Positions 1 to 5,767 of a stretch of 6,061 nt of DNA are shown one piece after another. Each line of letters starts with the position of its first letter. Positions within the stretch are counted from its first letter, which is position 1. The translations under genes and the position numbers were made by a program. The notes beneath the pieces are model-generated. The model was given only the letters and a program-made list of their open reading frames with translations. It was not told where the DNA came from and made no database searches. Location of the stretch: contig JAAYWE010000338.1 of NCBI GenBank assembly GCA_012516755.1, positions 1 to 6,061 of the forward strand. The letters are read 5' to 3'. This stretch comes from Treponema sp. Its GTDB lineage: Bacteria > Spirochaetota > Spirochaetia > Treponematales > Rectinemataceae.

Positions 1-1
1 G

Positions 2-607
2 TTTTCCACGGAATACAGTCCAGCTTTCGCCAACTTTTCTGGCAGTCCGATGGATTTCGGCCGTTTTAATCTGACTGCGGAAGGCTTTATTCCACTCACA
101 CCAGAAGCAGGAACACTCCGAAATCCTTCAATGATGGCACCATATATCGTTCTCTATGGCGTAGGAGATTATGCGGTTGGTTCACATATTCCTCACCAAA
201 TACTGACGACCTTCGGAGGGATCAAGGGAACGAAAGGGCTTGGTGATATGGTTAGAGGAGCTCAGCCTTGGGGCTATGAAGCCCCTATAAAGGGCTATGC
301 AAGTGTGGAGTTGCGTTTCCCAGACCAATCGATCCTAGAGAGTTTTGCGCTATATCCTATTGGATATGTATTTGGCGACATAGGCGCTTATGGCGGACTA
401 TATAGTAACCCTCTAGGTACTACTTTTATAGATAATTCGGGAGTCATTGCATCAGCAGGTGCGGGTGTCTCTTTATCGGTTCAGAATTATCTTTGGCTTG
501 GTGCTTATGCTGGCTGGCGTTTCCCGATTATCGATCCACTAGCCTCGACCTATTACTCAAAACCCAGTGGCTTCTTTTGGGGAATTACCTTTGCAGCCCA
601 TTATTGA
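2..607 (+). CDS. Outer-membrane beta-barrel protein, C-terminal part (Omp85/surface-antigen-like), 5' partial
   Basis: The reading frame is open from base 2, 16 codons before the first ATG at 50, so the true start lies left of the window; 201 residues are visible. The sequence is rich in Gly, Tyr, Phe and alternating hydrophobic residues, as in beta-strands. It contains a GYASVELRFP segment followed by YPIGYVFGDIGAYGG, which resembles the late strands of Omp85/BamA-TamA barrels (strand, large loop, then a 'DxG' strand). The last ten residues (FWGITFAAHY) end in an aromatic, with hydrophobic residues at alternate positions before it. This matches the C-terminal outer-membrane sorting signal recognised by the BAM machinery. 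The product is therefore most likely an outer-membrane protein, possibly the barrel of a larger multidomain protein. The exact family is uncertain because the N-terminal domains are missing. The next gene follows after 83 bp on the same strand, so co-transcription is possible. Confidence 0.6.
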   Translation, partial: FSTEYSPAFANFSGSPMDFGRFNLTAEGFIPLTPEAGTLRNPSMMAPYIVLYGVGDYAVGSHIPHQILTTFGGIKGTKGLGDMVRGAQPWGYEAPIKGYASVELRFPDQSILESFALYPIGYVFGDIGAYGGLYSNPLGTTFIDNSGVIASAGAGVSLSVQNYLWLGAYAGWRFPIIDPLASTYYSKPSGFFWGITFAAHY

Positions 608-690
608 GGCAAACCTAAGCACCAGAAAATCATAGACCAGAAAGGGCAGAGTATCGCTGTTTTCGGCAGCCAAATCAGGGAGAGTATGTA

Positions 691-1647
691 ATGAATATGA
701 ATAAGCTCCACCTATCGAAATCTAAAACTCGTTACATCATAGTAGTTTTCCTTGCGATACTCTCTCTTTCCATTCATCCTCTTTGTGCACAAAATCAGTG
801 CTCTGTCCCTGGTCTCCCAACCATCCGCATCGCAACATGGAATGTTAAAGACTGCAGCGCTACCAATCAAAAGACAAAAGAAGCATTTCTGTTGCACCCT
901 TTTATTGCTGAAGCCATAAAGGAAGCAAGAATCGATATCATTGCCTTTCAGGAAATTCAGATCGAGGGACGCAAAGGAGCAGATATCGCATTATTGCAAG
1001 ATGCATTGATGGGCATCGACTGGGCTATGCCACATGTTGCTTCGGCTAGAAGCCCGCTGAATGATGATCTTGCTATCCTCTCTCGATTTCCTATTACAGA
1101 AAGTCAAACGATTCTTGCGCCATCCGAACAGCCTTGGCCTCGGCCTGTCCTAGAAGCATGCATCGATTTGGGAGATATGCTCCTTTATCTATATACTGCT
1201 CATTTCAAGGCTTATGCTGATCAAGAATCGCTTTCTGCGCGCCTGGCCCAAGCTCAAGCGCTGGCTTCGCATATCCGACAGTACTTTGGACAATCGATAA
1301 AAGAAACAGCGATCATTCTAGCTGGCGATTTCAACACCGTTTCGTCCTACGACATGGAGTCCAAAATAGGTACTGTCGATCTGCTTCAGCTGCGAGATAA
1401 TGAAGATTCGACAGACGATTTTTTGAGCCTCAACCTTGAGTGGCTCAATTTCAAGCCAACCTACAAATCGAAATCTTACGCAAGCATCACAGACCATATA
1501 ATTGTCTCGCCGCTTCTTTCGGCCTATGCTGATAGAGATTCGATCGAGATTGTCGATCCTCTTCTGAACGAAAATAGCTTATCATTATCAGACCACAAAA
1601 TGCTTGTGTTAAACCTCGACCGCCGCTGGCTGGTCATACAGAAATAG
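691..1647 (+). CDS. Exported endonuclease/exonuclease/phosphatase-family protein
   Basis: This complete 318-residue protein has the DNase I-like (EEP) fold, whose members cleave phosphodiester or phosphomonoester bonds with a divalent metal. The usual motifs appear in order: IATWNVKD (Asn51), IIAFQEIQ (Glu88, metal ligand), YTAHFKA (His171), AGDFNTV (Asp213 and Asn215), an ITDHIIVS motif (Asp268, His269), and a final LSDHKML (Asp301, His302). All core catalytic residues seem present, so it should be active. Residues 1-33 form a signal peptide: a Lys/Arg-rich start, a hydrophobic core from about 15 to 28, and a likely signal peptidase I site after LCA. The Cys at 32 does not sit in a good lipobox. 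AGGGAGAG at 677-684 supports the ATG at 691, although the ATG at 697 cannot be excluded. The substrate (DNA, RNA, lipid or nucleotide) cannot be decided from sequence. Export suggests nutrient nucleic-acid or phospholipid breakdown in the periplasm or outside the cell. Confidence 0.88.
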   Translation: MNMNKLHLSKSKTRYIIVVFLAILSLSIHPLCAQNQCSVPGLPTIRIATWNVKDCSATNQKTKEAFLLHPFIAEAIKEARIDIIAFQEIQIEGRKGADIALLQDALMGIDWAMPHVASARSPLNDDLAILSRFPITESQTILAPSEQPWPRPVLEACIDLGDMLLYLYTAHFKAYADQESLSARLAQAQALASHIRQYFGQSIKETAIILAGDFNTVSSYDMESKIGTVDLLQLRDNEDSTDDFLSLNLEWLNFKPTYKSKSYASITDHIIVSPLLSAYADRDSIEIVDPLLNENSLSLSDHKMLVLNLDRRWLVIQK

Positions 1648-2051
1648 GCCGAATTCCCAATATTAATGTTGCGCTGTCGCTATGGTCTAGCATATTTGTT
1701 AGAAATCACTAGTGCAAATTTAACCTAGAGGGCATGAAAATATAGCAAAGCATATATTCTTCTGTTATCGATAATTGTATCAGTAATAAGGTAATTGGCA
1801 TAGCAATTGCTGAGAATAGAATAAACTCTGCGACTTTTAGTCTACGATTATTTTAAGCCGCTGTAATTCGACTCAACAAATAGGACTTATCTATTTATGA
1901 AAAGGTATTCTGGTAAGAGTGAAAGCGGATCGTCTCGAAAAGAGGGTCTAGTAAAAGGTGCATTTAGAAGGGCTGGATAATCTCAGGCATGGCAATTAAT
2001 TTCTTACATAATACTATCAAGAGCAAACATCATTGGTACACCTGGTGTTTT

Positions 2052-2071
2052 AAAAATCTATCCAAAATAGA
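2052..2071 (-). terminator. Weak terminator-like hairpin after the RNA element
   Basis: Read on the minus strand, TCTAT / TTTGG / ATAGA forms a 5-bp stem with a 5-nt loop and is followed at once by five T residues (2056-2052). It starts directly after the 3' arm of the closing stem of the RNA-like element at 2072-2163. The stem is AT-rich and weak, so it is only suggestive. Its position is what makes it worth recording. Confidence 0.3.
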
Positions 2072-2163
2072 AGGAATAATGCTGGCAAGGGATTCGGACC
2101 CACGATATGACGCAAGGATAAGCCTGACCTCCTGCCTCGCATGGCAGTATCTGCACTATTCCT
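2072..2163 (-). ncRNA. Candidate small structured RNA with a tRNA-like T-arm
   Basis: On the minus strand the element opens with AGGAATAGTGC (2163-2153) and closes with GCATTATTCCT (2082-2072). These pair over 11 bp with one G-U, which becomes an A-C mismatch on the plus strand, so the minus strand is the likely RNA. Inside are three possible hairpins: CTGCC/GGCAG with a 6-nt loop, AGG/CCT, and GGG-TCCGAAT-CCC. The last differs from a canonical tRNA T-loop (TTCGAAT) by one base, and with the preceding ATCGTG it resembles the T-arm of serine tRNAs. No proper D-arm, acceptor stem or 7-nt anticodon loop can be built, so this is not an ordinary tRNA. The AGCAGC/GGAA signature of SRP RNA is absent. 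A promoter-like sequence upstream and a hairpin plus T-run downstream support an independent RNA. It could instead be a degraded tRNA or a small non-autonomous inverted-repeat element. Confidence 0.35.
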
Positions 2164-2169
2164 AAGTCA

Positions 2170-2201
2170 ATTTTAATTATCTAAGAGCTTTTGCATGTCA
2201 A
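2170..2201 (-). promoter_or_regulatory. Promoter-like sequence upstream of the RNA element
   Basis: On the minus strand a consensus -35 hexamer TTGACA occupies 2201-2196. Two -10 candidates follow: GATAAT at 2181-2176 (14-bp spacer, short) and TAAAAT at 2175-2170 (20-bp spacer, long). The second would place transcription start close to 2163, the first base of the paired RNA element. Neither spacer is ideal and the region is AT-rich, so chance is possible. A perfect palindrome (AAACAGCTGTTT, 2203-2214) sits just upstream of the -35 and could be an operator, which is speculation. Confidence 0.3.
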
Positions 2202-2448
2202 TAAACAGCTGTTTTCAAGTATTTTTAATCAAATTCTACTATTGTTCTAATTTTCACTATTAAAGGATCTATTGTGATTAATTCCTTATCGTTTTAACAC
2301 TTAAACTCGATCTGACGGGCTCACCAAGGATTATTATTCCCCATCATCCCCTACAGACGCAAATGCTAAAAAGCCGGTATTACTCCAAAAATGTGAAGGT
2401 TAAAGAACTGCTTCATTAACTGAGCAAATGTTTTCCCCCCTATTGTGC

Positions 2449-2677
2449 AAGGATGTTTTTACCTAGTATTTCAAGGTGTTTTATCATTCTTGCCATAAAG
2501 CATACCCCTATCTCAATGATTCAGCAGTACCAGTATATGTTAAGTCGGTTATCGGGTTTATCGCTGTCCTTTCGCATTCAGTCTGCTCCGATTGAAGCAT
2601 TTGCAGCGAGACTGCTCGTTCCCATATCTCCCTTGCCAATAAAATCCAGAAGACCTATGTGCTATGTTGATGATTAT
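2449..2677 (-). pseudogene. Decayed glycerophosphodiester phosphodiesterase (GDPD/UgpQ-like) remnant
   Basis: Reading the minus strand after the glycosidase stop, a GGAGGA ribosome site (2686-2681) precedes a frame beginning ATA-ATC-ATC, with no ATG. It encodes IINIAHRSSGFY, close to the GDPD N-terminus (IIAHRGxSGYxPENT). After a frameshift, SLQM matches the usual 'NTLxxFQxAI' helix. The same frame continues to ERTA and PITDLTYT, resembling 'DRTTxGxGxxxDLTxxEL'. After a stop and a further shift, KTP and LEILGKN resemble the family's 'IPTLEEIL'. The catalytic Glu-Asp and His-Asp region between the helix and DRTT seems deleted, and about 230 bp remain of a gene normally 700-750 bp long. GDPDs split glycerophosphodiesters into glycerol-3-phosphate and an alcohol, and are commonly linked to ugp-type transporters, which fits the operon upstream. 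The call rests on a chain of short matches by eye. Loss of start, frame and core makes it non-functional if correct. Confidence 0.5.
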
Positions 2678-2750
2678 ATTTCCTCCAGATTTTCTGTGCC
2701 AAGCGAATCTGGTACGGTTCAAACCGAGATTGCCGAGCTTTGCTTCCCAA

Positions 2751-4115
2751 TTAAACCAAATCGAAGGCTAGTCCAAACGGTAGGGGCCTTTCAGCATCTT
2801 TGCCAGAATGGGGATAACGATCCGAAAGCCTGAGCAATCTTCCTCCATCGATGCATATCTGTGCGGATCCACCACCATCGAGGCTCACAAACTCCTTGAC
2901 TCCGCTTTCTATGCAGATTTGCGCGAACTCCGCTAGCGAAGCTCCACAGCTATCAACACCTTTCCTATATGAGAGCTTATTTGAACCTTCGATCCAGATT
3001 AGTAGGAGTCTACCATCTTTTGATCCGAGACCTAAACGGGCTGCTCGCCCCCTTTCCCAATCTAGTGGATAGACAGAAGGTGGAAAAGTTGGTCCTAAAC
3101 CATTCCAGAAGGGAGAAGGCCCAAATCCAACTGCTGCCTTTCCTTCTCTTACAAGCGCTGGTCCGACCTGTACTGCAAAAGCCACATTATTGAACCCCAA
3201 ATAATCCACATCAAAGGAATCTGGATAACATCTCTTATAAGTTTGAATAATGAATCCACCTTCGGGTATCTCCGTACAACCTCCATCATGCAAGCCTACA
3301 ACGTGTTTTCCTACTATTATCAAATCGGTTCCTTCACTCTTGGATGTTCTATCAATAGCAGGCCGTGAAAAAAATCTGCAATTGTAACCATCAATATATC
3401 CGGTAGATCCGATATACACTTCCACATCTCTTAACGAAGGTCGGCCAATCCAGCTATTTCCAGTCTTCCCAATAAAAAACGCTTCTCGCTCGAAAAGAGG
3501 TGGCAATAAAATCTTTCCATCCAAGATGAGAAGCCCAAATGGCTCACCCATTATATCCCAAGGAGTATCGCAGTCTGTTGTCTCCATCTGGAAGAAATGC
3601 GAATTGAACACGATACTATTTTTGCTATGGTCAATAAGGGTTCCTAAATCTCTATAAAGCGGTAATAAGACTGGACAACCCCTATTAATCTTAGCTATTC
3701 CAGTCATTCCTGCATGAGTAAGAGATTCCCAAAAAGACTCATACTTCGAGTTATCAAAAATGTAATTCCCTTTTTCTATCCTAAACTCACCTCGAGCAAG
3801 TGCTTTGGTAAGCCAATATTTTATGCGCCTCTCTTGATTTACTATGAAACCGATCTCGGTTTCAGTTTGAAATGGATCAATAGTTCCCTCCGGAACTGCA
3901 AACAATATCACTGGACCTATCGTTGTCTTCCCAGGAAGTATATTCGCTTGAAATAGCCTCGTTATTTCTTTTACTATATCAGCATCAGTCCTTCCGAAAA
4001 CCCGATAAAGATGCTCCCATGATTCGAAATTGACGATTTCATAGCGTGCAAGATCTCCATTCTTATAGCGTCTTTCCGATACACTAACAGTAGCCTTCTG
4101 GCTGGATTCGCTCAT
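2751..4115 (-). CDS. Phosphodiester glycosidase family protein (NAGPA/DUF2233), apparently cytoplasmic
   Basis: This 454-residue protein belongs to the family of N-acetylglucosamine-1-phosphodiester alpha-N-acetylglucosaminidase, which removes a sugar from a sugar-phosphodiester. The family region covers roughly residues 155-454. Its hallmark is SLDGGGSAQ (411-419), preceded by GASLAEFAQICIESGVKEF, the usual helix before the LDGGGS loop, and followed by ERPLPFGLAF (442-451), the family's 'ERPVPNALAV' end. RAARLGLGSKDGRLLLIWIEG (358-377) gives the central strands. Residues 1-150 match nothing I recognise. No signal peptide is present (polar start MSESSQ), unlike the many secreted family members, so it probably acts inside the cell on imported substrate. 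Its ATG overlaps the TGA of the upstream permease (ATGA, 4112-4115), with GGGGA seven bases before, implying translational coupling. Family assignment is firm; the exact substrate is unknown. Confidence 0.85.
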   Translation of the reverse strand: MSESSQKATVSVSERRYKNGDLARYEIVNFESWEHLYRVFGRTDADIVKEITRLFQANILPGKTTIGPVILFAVPEGTIDPFQTETEIGFIVNQERRIKYWLTKALARGEFRIEKGNYIFDNSKYESFWESLTHAGMTGIAKINRGCPVLLPLYRDLGTLIDHSKNSIVFNSHFFQMETTDCDTPWDIMGEPFGLLILDGKILLPPLFEREAFFIGKTGNSWIGRPSLRDVEVYIGSTGYIDGYNCRFFSRPAIDRTSKSEGTDLIIVGKHVVGLHDGGCTEIPEGGFIIQTYKRCYPDSFDVDYLGFNNVAFAVQVGPALVREGKAAVGFGPSPFWNGLGPTFPPSVYPLDWERGRAARLGLGSKDGRLLLIWIEGSNKLSYRKGVDSCGASLAEFAQICIESGVKEFVSLDGGGSAQICIDGGRLLRLSDRYPHSGKDAERPLPFGLAFDLV

Positions 4116-4945
4116 CCTTTTATCCCCGAATTTATTGAATTTTCAATTATGTATCGCTGCAAGAATACGAATATTAGGAGAAGTGGCATTACCGATATAA
4201 CGCCCCCTGCCAGAAGTAGATTCCATCTTGCGGTATATTGTGACTGGAACTGCGTAAGAGCCATCGTGACGGTCTGCATCGAATCGTCAGATATATAAAG
4301 GATGGGACGCAGCAGATCGTTCCAACTATTCATGAATGCGATAATGAACAGAGTAGCAGCTTGAGGTCCACTCTGTGGAAGATAAATCCTTGTGAACATC
4401 CTAAAAGCGCCAGCGCCGTCGATGATTCCTGCGTCAGAGATAGAAGATGGGAAAGTCTCATAGAATTCCTTAAACATAAAGGTTCCGAACGAACCTACAA
4501 GAAAAGAAGGGATAATAAGCGGCAAGTAACTATCAAGCCAATTCAGTTTCATCATCAAAAAATATTCTGGGATTATCGTGACCTGGGCAGGTACCATAAG
4601 GGTAAAAACAAGCGCAGAGAATATAAGTCTTTTGCCTCTGAAATTCATCAGCGCAAAGACATATCCCGCGAGCGAACATACGATAACCTGACCGATCGCA
4701 GAAGCCCCGGAGATAAAAAGGCTATTCAGAAAATAACGACCGAAATGGAACTGTTGGAAAATTACAGCATAGTTGCTCCATAATTGATTTGTACCGATAA
4801 GATCTGGTATTAACTGCGGAGGCACGCGAAAAATGCCAGCTTCGCTGCTGAAAGAGTTTACTATCATCCAAAAGAACGGGAACGCAGTTAGAAGGGCAAA
4901 AAAGATGAGAAGTATGTAAAGGATTATATGCGAAACATATTTCAT
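4112..4945 (-). CDS. Carbohydrate-type ABC transporter permease, MalG/UgpE family
   Basis: This complete 277-residue inner-membrane protein has about six hydrophobic helices: residues near 8-30, 75-95, 105-127, 139-158, 196-215 and 242-262. The cytoplasmic EAA loop, which docks on the ATPase subunit, is at about 171-190 (DAGIIDGAGAFRMFTRIYLP). It carries the conserved DGA and the LP ending, but DAG stands in place of the usual EAA. The C-terminus (LQRYIIENSINSGIKG) is typical of the MalG/UgpE branch, as are the N-terminal FPFFWMIVNSFS and the NSWNDLLRPILYI segment. It would form the channel with the other permease and import a sugar or glycerophosphodiester delivered by a binding protein. The start follows the upstream permease stop by nine bases, with GAGAGA overlapping that stop as a weak ribosome site. 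Its own stop overlaps the glycosidase start. Substrate cannot be read from the permease alone. Confidence 0.92.
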   Translation of the reverse strand: MKYVSHIILYILLIFFALLTAFPFFWMIVNSFSSEAGIFRVPPQLIPDLIGTNQLWSNYAVIFQQFHFGRYFLNSLFISGASAIGQVIVCSLAGYVFALMNFRGKRLIFSALVFTLMVPAQVTIIPEYFLMMKLNWLDSYLPLIIPSFLVGSFGTFMFKEFYETFPSSISDAGIIDGAGAFRMFTRIYLPQSGPQAATLFIIAFMNSWNDLLRPILYISDDSMQTVTMALTQFQSQYTARWNLLLAGGVISVMPLLLIFVFLQRYIIENSINSGIKG

Positions 4946-4954
4946 ATATTTCTC

Positions 4955-5764
4955 TCAATAGTAGGAATTTGTAACCCAGCGCTTCTTAATATAGAAATTT
5001 GCAATGGTAATAGCTCCTACAAGCACCATCAAAACATAAGCGACTGCTGAAGCGTATCCCATTCTGTAGTGAACGAATCCATATACATATACATCGTAGA
5101 CGAGCGTGGTTGTTGAACTTTGTGGCCCACCGCGCGTCATTGTGTAGATGAGTTCGAAGTTCTTGAATGAATCGATCATAGCTACCGTTAAAACGAAGAA
5201 CGTAGTTGGCGAGAGCATTGGCAAGGTGACATGAAAAAATAATTGCAGTGAGTTTGCCCCATCAACCACTGCTGCTTCCTTCACGGAATCTGGGATAGAT
5301 TGCAGGCCAGCAAGGAAAAGTACCATATAATATCCTGCCATTTTCCAAACTTGAATTACTGATACGGTGAGTAAAGCCCAGTGAGTATCTCCCAGCCAAT
5401 TAGGAGGCTTCAGCCCCACACTCTTGACAAGAATATTGAGAATTCCGACTTGTGGGCTTAAGATCCATGACCAAATGATACCTATAGCTACTGCTGAGGT
5501 TATGACTGGTAAATAGTAAGCTGCCCTAAAAAAGTTTGTTCCTGGGAGTTTCTGGTTTACCATTAACGCGAGAAAAAGGCCAATTACCATAACTCCAATA
5601 ACGTATATGACCGAGAAAAGCACAGTGTTCACAACAATCCTAATAAGTCCAGGATCAGACAACGCTTCGATAAAATTACTTAAACCAATGAACTTTGGTG
5701 TTCTGAGAAGATCCCAGTCGGTAAATCCTAAGTAGAAAGAACCGATTATGGGGTAAAAAAACGG
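4955..5764 (-). CDS. Carbohydrate-type ABC transporter permease, MalF/UgpA family, 5' truncated
   Basis: Partner permease of the importer. The EAA loop SVKEAAVVDGANSLQLFF (about residues 127-143 counted from the TTG at 5662), followed by VTLPMLSP, is canonical. TRGGP and TTTLVYDVYVYGF and the MGYASAVAYVLM helix are typical of the MalF/UgpA branch. The TTG at 5662 is not the real start. The frame continues upstream for 34 codons with clear family sequence, FFYPIIGSFYLGFTDWDLL and FIGLSNFIEAL, which is the end of TM1 and the linker to TM2. It then meets an in-frame TGA at 5767-5765 after a single Pro codon. About 269 codons remain of an expected 290-300; the cytoplasmic start and most of TM1 are lost. 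Beyond about 5764 the sequence belongs to another gene on the opposite strand. As it stands here the permease has no start and would be inactive unless the join is an assembly error. Confidence 0.88.
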   Translation of the reverse strand, partial: PFFYPIIGSFYLGFTDWDLLRTPKFIGLSNFIEALSDPGLIRIVVNTVLFSVIYVIGVMVIGLFLALMVNQKLPGTNFFRAAYYLPVITSAVAIGIIWSWILSPQVGILNILVKSVGLKPPNWLGDTHWALLTVSVIQVWKMAGYYMVLFLAGLQSIPDSVKEAAVVDGANSLQLFFHVTLPMLSPTTFFVLTVAMIDSFKNFELIYTMTRGGPQSSTTTLVYDVYVYGFVHYRMGYASAVAYVLMVLVGAITIANFYIKKRWVTNSYY

Positions 5765-5767
5765 TCA
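5752..5767. other. Junction joining two truncated, oppositely oriented genes
   Basis: The minus-strand permease is coherent up to the codons for FFYPII (through about 5761). The plus-strand beta-CASP protein is coherent from about VREG (5764 on). Between them lies a run of seven A (5755-5761). Both genes lose their 5' part at the same place, with no promoter, start codon or insertion-sequence end visible. This fits a deletion, inversion or illegitimate recombination breakpoint, or an artificial join made during assembly. The breakpoint cannot be placed more closely than about ten bases. Confidence 0.75.

Larger units (their letters stand above)
1648..2448. other. Convergent intergenic region with no intact gene
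   Basis: About 800 bp of AT-rich sequence lies between the 3' end of the plus-strand nuclease gene and the 3' end of the minus-strand operon remnant. No open frame with a convincing start and ribosome site was found on either strand. Short open stretches exist on the minus strand (about 1709-1857, and about 1890-2050 broken by two in-frame stops) and may be decayed coding sequence, but no family could be named. The one structured part is the RNA-like element at 2072-2163, listed separately. A perfect 12-bp palindrome (AAACAGCTGTTT) lies at 2203-2214 and an 11-nt one (ACACCTGGTGT) at 2038-2048. No strong intrinsic terminator is visible for the nuclease gene. Confidence 0.6.

Noticed and set aside
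1897..1980. Plus-strand 27-codon peptide beginning MKRYSGKSE
   Set aside because: It has no good ribosome site and no known family, and the length is easily reached by chance.
1890..2050. Minus-strand coding-like frame (TPGVPMMF near 2040, then an open stretch ending near 1890)
   Set aside because: It is interrupted by two in-frame stops, has no start or ribosome site, and the TPGVP match to glycosyl hydrolases is too short to name a family.
2072..2163. Functional tRNA or 4.5S SRP RNA
   Set aside because: There is a good T-arm-like hairpin, but no D-arm, 7-bp acceptor stem or proper anticodon loop. The AGCAGC and GGAA-type SRP core is missing.
2203..2214. Perfect palindrome AAACAGCTGTTT as a regulator operator
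   Set aside because: It is a single copy in AT-rich sequence with no regulator gene nearby, so it is not enough to call a site on its own.
2453..2833. Plus-strand open frame of 126 codons
   Set aside because: It runs antisense across the end of the glycosidase gene and the decayed GDPD, has no convincing ribosome site, and its product has no recognisable features. It is a by-product of coding sequence on the other strand.
4361..4783. Plus-strand open frame of 140 codons
   Set aside because: It lies wholly antisense within the MalG/UgpE-type permease. The product is charged, low in structure and has no family features.
5660..5662. TTG as start of the MalF/UgpA-type permease
   Set aside because: Clear family sequence continues for 34 codons upstream in the same frame, so the gene originally began further up and was truncated.
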